This document shows, one piece after another, positions 21,703 to 32,641 of a stretch of 64,000 bases of DNA. The notes under the pieces are model-generated. The model saw only the letters and a program-made list of their open reading frames with translations. It ran no database searches and was not told the origin of the DNA. Made by a program: the position numbers and the translations under genes. Origin of the DNA: Aedes albopictus (lineage: Eukaryota; Arthropoda; Insecta; Diptera; Culicidae); NCBI RefSeq assembly GCF_035046485.1, contig NC_085138.1, forward strand, positions 13,581,329 through 13,645,328, given 5' to 3'. Position 1 is the stretch's first letter. Every line of letters starts with the position of its first letter.

Positions 21703-23162
21703 TTCCTGGTAAAATCCTTGGGAAAATTCCAAGAAAAATCCTTGGAAAAATCCATTGAGGAATCCTTGGAAGAACTCCTGGAGGAATCCCTGCAAGAATA
21801 CCAGAAGACATCATTGGAATAATTTCTGAAGGAATCGTTGCAAGAACTCCTGGAGGAATCCCTGCAAGAATTTCAGGAGGAATCCTTGGGATGAATTCCT
21901 GGAAGAATCCTTTGAAAAACTCCTGGAGGTATTTTCGGATGAATTCCTGGAGGAATACTTGGAAAAACTCCCTGAGGAATCCCTGCAAGAACACCAGGGG
22001 AAATCCTTGAAAGAATTCCTGGAGGAATCCTTGGAAAAACTTCTGGTGGCATCCTTGAAAGAAATCCAGAAGAAATCCTTGGAAGCATTCCTGGAGGAAT
22101 TCTTGGAGGAACTCCTGGAGGAATCCTAGTAAGAACTCCTGGAGGCATCCTTGGAAGAATTCCTGATGGAATCCTTGGAAGAATTCCTGGAGGAATCTTT
22201 GGAAGAGGAATCCCTGCAAGAATTCCAGAAGAAATCTTTGGAAGAAGCATCCTTGGATGAATTCCAAGAAAAATGCTTGGGAAAATCCCTTGAGGAATCC
22301 TTGGAAGAACTCCTGGAGGAATCCTTGGAAGAACTCCTGGGGGCATCCTAAGAAGAATTCCAGGAGAAATCCTTGGAAGATTTCCTGGAGAAATCCTTGA
22401 AGCACCTCCTATAGGAATCCTTGGAAGAATTCCAAGAAAAATTCTTGGAAAAATCCCTTGAGGAATCCTTGGAAGAACTCCCTGAGGAATCCTTACAAGA
22501 ACACCAGGAGAAATCATTGGAAAAATTTCTGTAGGAATTCCTGCAAGAATTTCAGGAGAAATCCTTGGGAAGAATTCCTGGAAGAATCCTTTGAAAAACT
22601 CCTGGAGGCATCTTTGGAAGAATTCCTGGGGGAATGATTGGAAACTCCCTGGAAACTCCCTGACGAATCTCTGCAAGAATTCCAGGGGAAATCCTTGGAA
22701 GAACTCCTGAAGGAATCCTTGGAAGAACTGCTTGGGGCATATTTGGAAGAATTCCAAGAAAAATTCTTGGAAAATCCCTTGAGGAATCCTTGGAAGAACT
22801 CCTGGAGGAATACCTGCAAGAATACCAGGAGAAGTCATTGCAAAAATTTCTGGAGGGATCCTTGGAAGAATTCCTGGAGGAATCCTTTAAAATACTTCTG
22901 AAGGCATCCTTGCAAGAATTCCAAGAAAATCCTTGGAAAAATCTCTTGAGAAATCCTTGGAAGGACCCCTGGGGGCATCCTTGGAAGAGTTCCAGTAGAA
23001 ATCCTTTTCGGAATTCCTGGAGGAATCCTTAGAAGAACTCCTGGAGGCATCTTGGAAGAACTCCTGGAGAAATCCCTGCAAGATTTCCAGGAGAAATCCT
23101 TGGAAGAATTCCTGGTAGAATCCTTGGAAAAACTCCTGGAGGAGTCCTTGGAAGAATTCCCA
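21703..23162. repeat. 24-bp minisatellite, right block
   Basis: Continuation of the same 24-base unit, again with open frames in several phases: 239, 321 and other codons on minus, 60-87 on plus. Two sub-blocks near 21870-22100 and 22440-22640 share longer stretches (AATTCCTGGAAGAATCCTTT, then GAAAAACTCCTGGAGG), suggesting segmental duplication inside the array. Confidence 0.85.
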
Positions 23163-23164
23163 AA

Positions 23165-25283
23165 TGCAGTACAGAACAGTACACACCGTATGTATGCATT
23201 TTTCGTTGTGAATTGAACTATAATTTGCCTTGCTCGTCTATCCTGATCCAGACATTACGCTACCACTGCGATAACTGAGAGTTCGATGGCTCCGATGGAT
23301 GGTCAAGCACCACTGGATGAATATTTAATGCTCTTATGCTCAGACGAGCCGCAACTCACTCGTGATGATGGTTTGCGACCAAAGTTGGGGGTATGCTGTT
23401 TGATTTATGATTTATGATTTTAAAATTAAAATCACCGGAATTGGTTTTCCAGATTGGGCAATTGGTGATGACACCCATGCACTAGGAACGAAGCGTGGAC
23501 TCGTTGAGGGTGGACGGATGGTTGCATTGGAACATTTGGGATGCAGCATTGGATGCTGCCCGTTGTTGAGTTAAATCGAGTGTGGTGTCAGCTGTGAATA
23601 ATTGAGTAGCGAGTTGGTTTGATTTCGACATAATTGGAATGAGATTATGTGCGTCAATGAAGCATGGATTGGCTGATGGAATTTATTATAACACATATTG
23701 GATATTTGGAGAAGGGAAAATGTTACCATTGCTTTTGCTATTCTATTTGCTTTTCTTTCTCTTTCAATATTTTTCAGCTAATGCTCATAGCTAAAAGAAT
23801 TATTGAGAATCTGATAATACTTTCTTAAATAATATGTGAACAAAATTGCCATAGTTGCATTGATGCATGTAAGACGGGCCGCAAAATGGTGAGTCAACAA
23901 CTTGGAAGGAGCTTCCAAGCTCAGGCAATTTGAAATTCACAGAATGTAAAGATAAAAATCATTCAACGAACGTCTAATGACACCCTCGAAAGTTTTCTGA
24001 AGAAAAGTATGGAGAAACTCCTTAACAAATCTGTGGAAGATTCCCCAAAGAAATCTTCAAAATAATATCTAAATGAAATTTTTGATGATATTTTAAAGAA
24101 ATCATTGGATGATTGTCTTAAGGAGTTCTTGGAGAAATTTTTGTAAAATCTTTTGAAAACTTTCCTAAACAATTCTTTGAGGAATTTTTGAAGCATTTCA
24201 TCTTTGTTTCTGCCCCTCATAATGCATTGCACGATGCCAAACTCGAATTTTACTTCTGTTTAACTACCTTCATCGCCCGAAAAGAAAAGCATAAGAATCC
24301 CTCGCCCCAAAACGCAAAGGAAGACACATCCGTATTCCGTACTCGTCAATAAAAACAAACCTCGCGTGGACAATTGATGCTGTTCGTCCCTCTCGTGCAA
24401 GGAGCTGCACCCGCGAAGAACAACCCCGGTAAGTCGTAAAACACGGAATCCACTACCGTGGTGACTGGTCGACTTCGGGACTACTCGAAATGGACGGATA
24501 GCCCCGTGTTGGCAAACGTTTCTTAAGATGCACACCGTTGGTTGGTTGGTGCATGGGACCTTTCGGTGGTTTACGACGGTTTAACTACTCGTTAGCTTTC
24601 ACTTAAGAACTTTACGCCTTTTCAACGGCCTTTTGGCATGTGAGGGTGCATCCGGAGCGGCCGTTATGGATGGATAGCAGCTGGATCAGTCAGTACCAGC
24701 CAGTGGCAGCGTCAGAATGTTTATGATGCTTGTTCTTTGAGAACGACCGGTTTGGGCTCACGGAATCACGATGTGACACGTGAGATGGCATTAATTCATG
24801 CTCCGAGAATGAGAGGGAGCAAATTAGTTTGCCGTCTCGGGAGACATATTTTCCGAAGATAATTTACTGACTTTATTCAAATTTGACACGTTATGCGCTG
24901 GCGCTGTTCATGCGATAATCTTTGAGCAGAAGAATCAGCTCATACTTGGTATCATCCGTAAGGTAGAAAGGAGTCATTTATTATCCAAACATATTAAGTA
25001 CAGCGTTATATCATGAGGCTGCTGCGCAGCAGGTTCCATTGGCGTTTTATAAGGGTTCCTGATGAGCTTCAGGGATGTTTCAGGAATCCCAGAGCGTTCC
25101 AGCGGATTTTCAAGGAGTCTTAGGTTTGTTTAACCGGATAAATGTCCTTTCTGGGGAATTTCAGAGAGATTGAAGGAGCTCAAAAACGAAACCTCTAGAA
25201 ACTCTCTGAAATACCTTGAAACCCCCAGAACGTTCCAAAAACCCCCGATTCATCCTCAAACGACATATAAGTAAAACACCACT
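23165..25283. other. Mostly non-repetitive sequence, no gene supported
   Basis: The sequence lacks tandem structure except for a GAATT-type block at about 23960-24200. The minus-strand frame 24260-24535 has no recognisable domain. From about 25040 the text becomes the CTTCAGGGATGTTTCAGG type of decayed repeat. It could be intronic or regulatory. Nothing specific can be assigned. Confidence 0.35.
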
Positions 25284-25416
25284 CAAGTAACATATTTGAG
25301 TCAAATAGACTGGAAAAGGTTCTTAAAACCATCATAAGACAAAAATGGAATATTTTAGGTTTTATAAAGGTTCTCAAAACCTCTTCAAGACAAATTGGTC
25401 ATCAAAATGTTACTTG
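25284..25416. mobile_element. Short MITE with CAAGTAACAT ends
   Basis: CAAGTAACAT at the left is matched exactly by ATGTTACTTG at the right, 133 bp overall. The end motif is shared with the elements at 8038, 14529 and 58711. Confidence 0.55.
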
Positions 25417-25419
25417 GGG

Positions 25420-26636
25420 GGGCATGCATACCCTTTGAATCCCTCAGATTCCACACGTGGCATATGACATTGTCGACCACACTGAACTATGGAAAACCAT
25501 GGGACGAGAACGGCTTTACTGGGAAACTGCCCAGACTGACCATATACACGGAGCACAAAACTGCGTAAGGGTTTCGGGTGAACTATTGAATTCATTCAGG
25601 TCTTGCCTGGGACTCTTGTGATTCTTGTCTGTCTTGTCTGCGGGAGATTGTAACATAGGATATGTTACACTTGAAAAAAAAATCACACAGGTCTCCCTTT
25701 GTATCCGTAATTCAAACCGATCAATGCTCCTGAGAAAAAAATATCCATGAATCATTCCTTCAAAAGCTCTGTAAGTGTTACAATTCCCACAGCAAGTTTT
25801 TGATTCGCTTGCGCTACTGGAGTGAGAATTTGGTCTGTTGAGCTCTCTAAAAGCCATTTTGAAGTTCCTGGACTGTCTCTGCAACCCCCCTGAAATCCCC
25901 AAATCTCGTTAGCAAACGATCCTTTTGTCGGTTAGCTTAGAGCTAGAAGTTAAGATTTATTATGTAGTAGCATATCAAATTACGAATATGATAAAGAAAA
26001 CTTGGTGGTAAAATGTGGTTTTGTACAATATTTTAAAATCACAAACGGTCTTTTTAGAGATCTGACGACTGCAAAGCCGAACTCCCACCAATCGTTATCC
26101 CCAAAACAGTCGAACCCTCGAACATCCAACATTCAATAGATGAGTTTCAGAGTCCGAGGTTTCTTAACTCAACTATACATTAGCCGCTAATGATTAGCGT
26201 GGGTCATCGGAAACGTTTTCTCAAATCAAAGCTTTTTTGGTTCCGTTTCGGGCCCTGAGTATCAGTGCAAAATTTGAGCACGATCGGTTGCGTCTACACT
26301 TTGCGCATTGCGATTGAAATTTGTATGGGATTTTGTATGGGAAAACATACTTTTTTGCCTTTTTGTCATAAGTTGAAAAAGTTAGTCTGAAAATTTTCAA
26401 CCGATAGTGTATAATGATAGCCTAGGATGTTCTGAACAATTTTGTCAAAGACCGCAAAGCGATCTGATGCTTGTGAGAATAGATATAATCAACGGACCGC
26501 ATGCATGTGTTTATGTTTTACCATGTAAAGGAATAACAATAGCAACAAAATCATGCTGTTTCGGCAAGTAATGCCAACGCTATAACTTTTTTCAGATCAC
26601 TTCGTGGTCTTTGACAAAGTTTTTCAGGACACCCTA
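25420..26636. other. No gene seen; decayed repeat sequence
   Basis: The minus-strand frame 25516-25902 has no recognisable domain. The part from about 26190 resembles a dispersed family also seen inside the large satellite-bearing repeats (GATCACTTCGTGGTCTTTGAC near 26596, compare 41525 and 62945). It runs directly into the 23-bp minisatellite. Confidence 0.35.
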
Positions 26637-29090
26637 GGCTATGTTTTCACATTATCGGTCACACTGTTTAACGATGTCCAAGAATCCCCTGGGATTCTGT
26701 CCATAAATCACCTGGGATTCTCTCCAAGAATTTCCTGGGATTCTGTCCAAGAACCCCCTGGGATTCTGTCCAAGGATCCCTTGGGATTCTGTCCAAGAAA
26801 CCCCTGGGATTCTGTCCAAGAATCCCCTGGGATTCTGTCCAAGAAACCCCTGGGATTCTGTCCAAGAATCCCCTGGGATTCTGTCCAAGAATCCACTGGG
26901 ATTCTGTCCAAAAATCCCCTGGGATTCTGACCATGAATCCCCTGGGATTCTGACCATGAATCCCCTGGGATTCTGACCAAAAATCCCCTGGGATTCTGTC
27001 CAAGAATCCCCTGGGATTCTGTCCAAGAATCCCCTGGGATTCTGTCCATGAATCCCCTGGGATTCTGTCCATGAATCCCCTGGCTATGTTTTCACATTAT
27101 CGGTCACACTGTTTAACGATGTCCAAGAATCCCCTGGGATTCTGTCCATAAATCACCTGGGATTCTGTCCAAGAATTTCCTGGGATTCTGTCCAAGAATC
27201 CCCTGGAATTCTGTCCAAGAATCCCCTGGGATTCTGTCCAAGAACCCCCTGGGATTCTGTCCAAAAATCCCCTGGGATTCTGACCATGAATCCCCTGGGA
27301 TTCTGACCATGAATCCCCTGGGATTCTGACCAAGAATCCCCTGGGATTCAGACCAAGAATCCCCTGGGATTCTGTCCAAGAATCCCCTGGGATTCTGTCC
27401 AAAAATCCCCTGGGATTCTGTCCAAGAATCCCCTGGGATTCTGTCCAAGAATCCCCTGGGATTCTGTCCAAGAATCCCCTGGGATTCTGTCCATGAATCC
27501 CCTGGGATTCTGTCCATGAATCCCCTGGCTATGTTTTCACATTATCGGTCACACTGTTTAACGATGTCCAAGAATCCCCTGGGATTCTGTCCATAAATCA
27601 CCTGGGATTCTGTCCAAGAATTTCCTGGGATTCTGTCCAAGAATCCCCTGGAATTCTGTCCAAGAATCCCCTGGGATTCTGTCCAAGAACCCCCTGGGAT
27701 TCTGACCATGAATCCCCTGGGATTCTGACCATGAATCCCCTGGGATTCTGACCAAGAATCCCCTGGGATTCTGACCAAGAATCCCCTGGGATTCTGTCCA
27801 AGAATCCCCTGGGATTCTGTCCAAAAATCCCCTGGGATTCTGTCCAAGAATCCCCTGGGATTCTGTCCAAGAATCCCCTGGGATTCTGTCCAAGAATCCC
27901 CTGGGATTCTGTCCATGAATCCCCTGGGATTCTGTCCATGAATCCCCTGGGATTCTGTCCAAGAATCCCCTGGGATTCTGTCCAAGAATCCCCTGGGATT
28001 CTGTCCAAGAATCCCCTGGGATTCTGTCCAAGAATCCCCTGGGATTCTGTCCAAGAATCCCCTGGGATTCTGTCGAAGAATCCCTTGGAATTCTGTCAAA
28101 GAATCTTTCGGGAATCCCCTGGAATTCTGTTCAAGAACCCCTTGGGATTCTGTCCAAGAATCCCTTGGGATTCTGTCCAAGAATCCCTTGGGATTCTGTC
28201 CAAGAATCCCTGGGGATTCTGTTCAAGAATCCCTGGGGATTCTATTCAAGAATCCCTGGCGATTCTGTTCAAGAATCCCTGGCGATTCTGTTCAAGAATC
28301 CCTGGCGATTCTGTTCAAGAATCCCTGGGGATTCTTTTCAAGAATCCCTGGGAATTCTGTCCAAGAATCGCTTGAGATACTGTCCAAGAATCCCTTGAGA
28401 ATATGTCCAAGAATCTCTTGGGATTCTATCCTTGAATCTCTTGGGATTCTGTAAAAGAATCCCTTGGAATTCTGTCAAAGAATCTCTTGGGAATCCCCTG
28501 GAATTCTGTTCAAGAATCTCTTGGAATTCTGTCCAAGAATCCCCGGAGATCCTGTCCATAAATACTCTGGGATTTGATCCAGGAATCTCCTGGGATTCTA
28601 TTTAATAATCCATTGGGATTCTGTTAAAGAATCCCCTGGGATTCTGTTTAAAAATCCACTGGGATTTTGTCCAAGCTCCTCCTAAGATTCTGTTCAAGAA
28701 ACCACTGGGATTCTATCCAATAATCTCTTAGGATTCTGTCAAAGAATCTCGTTGGATTCTGTCCAAGAATCTCCTGAGATTTTGTTCAAGAATCCCCTGG
28801 TATTACTCAGCATCTTGACCTTGCTATTAAGAGGAACAGTACGACATGGAAAATCCTGCACTGGTGGTGGTTTCATATCATATCATATCATATATCAAGA
28901 ATCCCCTGGAATTCTGTCCAAGAATCATTTGGGATTCTATCCAAGAATCTCCCGGGATTCTGCCCAAGAATGTCCTGGGATTCTGTCCAAGATTCTCTCG
29001 GAATCCTGTCAAAAAATCTCTTGGGAATCTCCTGGAATTCTGTCAAAGAATCTCTTGGGATTCCGTCCAAGAATCCAAAAATCTTTATCT
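26637..29090. repeat. 23-bp minisatellite with 445-bp higher-order repeat
   Basis: The unit is 23 bases, starting AAGAATCCCCTG and ending GATTCTGTCC, with about 90 or more copies. A non-unit marker, GGCTATGTTTTCACATTATC followed by GGTCACACTGTTTAACGATG, occurs at 26637, 27082 and 27527. Blocks of 445 bp were therefore duplicated as a whole. Copies become more diverged after about 28080. As 23 is not a multiple of three, all frames of a strand translate to the same 23-residue cycle. Long open frames (up to 212 codons) follow automatically and are not genes. Confidence 0.95.
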
Positions 29091-29233
29091 TTATATCTAG
29101 AAAAATCTGGAACAAACTAGCTCGCGTCCGTACGCCACAAAGTTCGTCGAGAGAATAATCTTCCACTCTACCATCGAAGGTTGATGGTCATACACTATAA
29201 AGTTGATTGTCGAAGGAGTTGACTGTGATGTTG

Positions 29234-29345
29234 TATAAATATTCCGCTGCAGTGCACTGTCAATTCTTCACAAATGGAACCAAGTCGAAAACCAACTACT
29301 ACGCTCACAGACAACAGACCGAGCAGGTGCAACCCTCTAATACCC
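29234..29345 (+). promoter_or_regulatory. Orphan core promoter-like site with short open frame
   Basis: TATAAAT at 29234-29240 is followed 28 bases later by an initiator-like TCAATT (A at 29262) and then an ATG at 29274. The frame from that ATG runs only about 34 codons (MEPSRKPTTTLTDNRPSR and onward) to a stop near 29374. The spacing is right for an insect TATA/Inr promoter, but the gene body is missing or replaced by repeats. It may belong to a transposon. Confidence 0.3.
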
Positions 29346-29723
29346 AACCCCGCCTTTAGACGGGGTATAGTTTGAGCATTTTTGTATTTTTTCTTGCCTG
29401 GACAATCAAAATTTTTATATTTTTAGCTGATATTTAAGACTGTTCTGTATATCTTGCAATGGTTTTTGGTGTATTTTAAAGCGTATTACCATTTTTTTTA
29501 AATCATTTAAAAAATTGATGTTTTGGGCATGTTTTGGATGTCATTGTTTCTTTTTTATTTAATCGCAACAATTAACGAATTTGAAATTTTTCCTCAATCA
29601 TTCTATTATAGTAGAAGAGTTAAAGGGAGTTGAATACACTCTAAAATTGTTTTCCTAAATGTTACACGGAAAATAAAAATTTTAGCATTAGCATTAGCAT
29701 TAAGCGAGTCGCACAAATTCGTA
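29346..29723. other. No gene seen
   Basis: AT-rich spacer with a GCATTA triplet run just before the MITE at 29724. Confidence 0.3.
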
Positions 29724-30289
29724 CACGGTAAAAAATCTGCACTGTGATATAAACTGATTGGCACTTGAATTCGCACTACTGTTCAATCAGTTTGTTATCA
29801 ATTACATATCATTTGACAAAGAACATCCAATGCCTCTTCAATTTTAACGGGACATCACATCAATTCGTTGTTGACAATGTTTTGATTTCAAAACTAAAAT
29901 TAAAAAAAATGTTTACAGCCGCACCCAGATTCGATACCAGGACCTTTAGAGTCACGATCAACTATTTTACCACTACACTGCTTCACATCTGTTAGAGAGG
30001 TGCGAATCGAAGCGAAGCACTTTCTACCGCCTGTCATCTATATTTACTTTCATGTCCAAAACAGTCATTACCAAATCAACAACTTTTCACTTTGGATCGT
30101 ATTGCTTTTTACAGTAGTGCAAATCGAAGGGATTTTCTGTTGATTTCTCTGGTGGGTTTGTTTTGGTCCTCAAATCAACACTGACAGCATTGCGATCTCA
30201 AAGGAAAAGCACTTCTGATCATGTTGATTACGACATTGAATAGTTAAGGGATTTTTCCCTTACATCTAGCGTGCAGAATTTTTACCGTG
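29724..30289. mobile_element. TA-type MITE, 566 bp, carrying a tRNA-like module
   Basis: The ends CACGGTAAAAAATCTGCAC and GTGCAGAATTTTTACCGTG form a 19-bp inverted repeat with one mismatch, flanked by TA (29722-29723 and 30290-30291). Inside, on the minus strand at about 29915-29985, is a tRNA-like segment with A-box-like AGTGTAGTGGTAAAATAG and B-box-like GGTATCGAATCTGGG. It is probably an old SINE insertion. No protein-coding capacity. Confidence 0.85.
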
Positions 30290-30330
30290 TAGGTGGTGCA
30301 GTCCTAGACCGCTGTTATGAGGGTTGCCTG

Positions 30331-30902
30331 CAGGGTTGACAATCGTCCTTCTCGTCACCACTGCGTGAAGATAACAATAAAACAATCTTCGTCCGAAAGA
30401 ACAACGGTGACGATTAGCCTTTTCGTCGCCGACTGCGGGCGTCACGACGAAGCTCAATCATAAATAGTCACCCACCAACTTTTTCGTCGTCCTCTTTGTT
30501 CCCTGGAAACGAACGACGACGGGCCAAGCGAATACCAACTGGGAATAGCTTTTATTGGCGTTTCGGCACTTACGGTGGTGTGAAACCTTACTAGCTCAGT
30601 TGGTAAGAGTGCTGGATTGACAATCTAGAGGTTCGTTGTTTGATTCCAGGTGCAATTATTTTTTATTAAAATCTTTTTTTTTTGTGTGTTTCTGGTGGCA
30701 ACATTGACTCCGTCGGCTAGACGCACTTGGACGAAGAGCGAAACAAAACGAATGAAGATTTTGTTTTCGTCACGACGCAAGCCCTTCACGACGATTCGCT
30801 GGCTTGAATGAGTCATCCGATGTGGAACGAGCAACGATGACGATCTAGTTTTCGTTCTCGTCGTCGACTTTTTTGGTCGTACGGCGACGATTTTCAGCCC
30901 TG
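30331..30902. mobile_element. hAT-type MITE, 572 bp, with 8-bp target-site duplication
   Basis: The left end CAGGGTTGACAATCGTC and right end GACGATTTTCAGCCCTG are inverted repeats (15 of 17 match). The direct repeat GTTGCCTG flanks it exactly (30323-30330 and 30903-30910). CAGGG termini with an 8-bp duplication are the mark of hAT transposons. Many GTCGTC/GACGAC and CGTCACGACG motifs lie within. A tRNA-like module sits near the middle (30586-30655). No transposase. Confidence 0.92.
30586..30655 (+). other. tRNA-like module inside the hAT MITE
   Basis: TAGCTCAGTTGGTAAGAG is a near-perfect tRNA D-arm/A-box. CTGGA-TTGACAA-TCTAG gives a sound anticodon stem-loop with GAC in the anticodon position. 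The TTTGATTCCAGG T-arm is poor and the acceptor arms do not pair well, so this is a tRNA-derived relic or SINE head and not a confident tRNA gene. A T-run downstream could stop RNA polymerase III. Confidence 0.5.
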
Positions 30903-30910
30903 GTTGCCTG

Positions 30911-32026
30911 CTTCCCGTCTGAACCAAAGCACAAAGATTTGGGACTAATCTCTGACTCTTAGACAAGACTGACGCAATCCTCCAATAGTCGAGCACTGTC
31001 CTGGCCACGTCCTCGCAACTGCTGAGGAATGGGAAAGTTTTGGACACCTATGAAAAATGTAGACAACTCTACGATCTCTCAGGCCTAGGTGTCACGGGAA
31101 TTTGGGTGTTGTTAGTGGAAGGGTAAACTCCAAAGGATACGCTTGGTTGACGTTCAGGCACACCATTGATAGACTGCTTCTAATCAGTAAAATGTTAATT
31201 AGCAGTACATTGAAACACAAATACTACAAAACACAAGGAAAAGTGCATCAAACTTTGATCTTGGACTATTTAAAAAAACGGTAAATATCAAGATCAAAAT
31301 TTGATTTGGTAGATCTTACACCGCAACGCACCATTCTAAGGTGATCTACTCACGTTACGGGGTAGCTGTTGAATTGTAGTTTTATGGAGAAAAATACGTT
31401 GTCAATTTCTTGATTTTGCTTTGGCTGACCAAGCCATGTGGGAAATTACGCTGTTGAAAAAGCTTTACCATCCACGTGTATGTACAACAGCATTTCTCAT
31501 CATGTTCATACTCCAAAATTTCAATCTGTGATTATTTGGTAAGATTTTATGTGTTTTCCAGAGCACTATCAAAGTAACCCTAAAATAAAAATTAAATTCT
31601 CGCCCATATGCGACATTAAAAGATACCCAAAATATGTAAAAATATCGCATTTTTAATAGCAATCGATAACTCCAGTACTTGTTTTCAGAATATTAAGCTA
31701 GGGGATATACTGTTACATAGAAAAATATTTTGTAAATTTGGTGAAAAACTATCAAAGTTACCCCGTTTTACGGAACTGAACGATACATATAAAATATCTT
31801 TTTAAAGTATGCTTAATCTATCGGAAAAACGGCTGATCAATTTTGACCAGGAGAATTATTTAGCCCCGGTTTACAGTACTTGTAAAGCTCATGTTACAAG
31901 AGAGATTTTCATGTTGATTTTCCAGCAGCATCTTGCCAGCTCATGTTAAACCACGGTGGCAACCCATTACATTTTCAGATATACTTTCAGATATTGATAA
32001 CAAGCATTGACGTTTTGATTCGTTCA
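30911..32026. other. Spacer upstream of DUF1091 gene 2
   Basis: The minus strand just right of the hAT MITE (30911-31047) is open, with FLSSCEDVARTVLDYWRIAS, which I do not recognise; the insertion interrupts it. The rest (31050-32020) is AT-rich and includes GGGTAACATTGATC-like text. A weak initiator TCAGTG (A at 32029) lies 29 bases before the ATG of the next gene. Confidence 0.35.
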
Positions 32027-32057
32027 TCAGTGATATTCTAGTTACAGTTGGTCAAAC

Positions 32058-32641
32058 ATGAAACACATCAACATCATCCTGGTTCTTCTTTCGGCTGTTG
32101 GCGTTAAGGTTTCACTGGTAAGAGATTTCATAGTAGTTTTGAAACCCTAATGCTCTTGCAATCAATCCCGCCGTAGACCTTCGACGTCGTCGTGGAATCT
32201 CTTGCGCCGGATTCGCGAACCGATCCCGCAACCATGGATTGGGGAACAGTTCGGGTGACGCGAGTTGCGCGGAACACTTTCACCATCTCCGGAACGTTCA
32301 GCACCCGTCGAGCCCTGGGCAATGAAACTCGAATGTCATTGGAAGTTTTGGCAAAGGATTACACCGGAAGCTTCCATCAGCGGCTCTTTTGGAAGGAACA
32401 ACCCTTGTGCGAATTTTTCGACACGGAAAACAAGTATTTCCCTGCTGTGAGGAAGGTTTCAAATTTTCCGGAGAAAGGCACATGTCCGTTTCCGAAGATG
32501 GATGTGACTGTCAATGGTTTCAAGTTCGATGAGAAAATGATGCCGTCCATGATACCGATAGGTTCGTATTCGCTACGTACTCAAATTTTAGAGGAGAATC
32601 GCATGGCTGCAGCAATTTCCATCAATATTGCCGTGCACTAG
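32058..32641 (+). CDS. DUF1091 / MD-2-related lipid-recognition-like secreted protein 2
   Basis: Proposed CDS is join(32058..32117, 32177..32641), 174 residues. Exon 1 is again exactly 20 codons of signal peptide (MKHINIILVLLSAVGVKVSL). The 59-bp intron has a GTAAGA donor and CCGTAG acceptor, phase 0, at the same place as in gene 1. The mature part has the family landmarks: GTVRVTRVARNTFTISGTF, PLCEFFD with Cys98, KVSNFPEKGTCPFPK with Cys123, then MMPSMIPIGSYSL. These two are the only mature cysteines, predicting one disulfide. Identity to gene 1 is clearly below half by eye, so the duplication is old. A secreted carrier or chemosensory role is possible from family knowledge only. No perfect AATAAA is seen; AATATA-type text near 32800 may serve. 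A hAT-like element starts about 300 bp downstream. Confidence 0.88.

Noticed and set aside
21686..22838. Long minus-strand frames (239 and 321 codons) that look like Leu/Phe/Gln- and Ile/Pro-repeat proteins
   Set aside because: They follow from the 24-bp minisatellite, whose period is a multiple of three. Several overlapping frames are open at once.
26679..28080. CRISPR-like regular repeats of 23 bp
   Set aside because: There are no unique spacers; units are head to tail, and the sequence is eukaryotic. It is a minisatellite.
26652..28180. Long repetitive frames that could be taken for a silk- or mucin-like gene
   Set aside because: All three phases of each strand give the same 23-residue cycle, with no signal peptide or non-repeat domain.
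30586..30655. Functional tRNA-Val gene
   Set aside because: D-arm and anticodon arm are good, but the T-arm and acceptor stem pair poorly and it lies inside a hAT MITE.
30911..31047. Minus-strand open stretch with FLSSCEDVARTVLDYWRIAS as a host exon
   Set aside because: Not recognised, interrupted by the hAT MITE and with no splice sites; possibly a retroelement remnant. Left as spacer.
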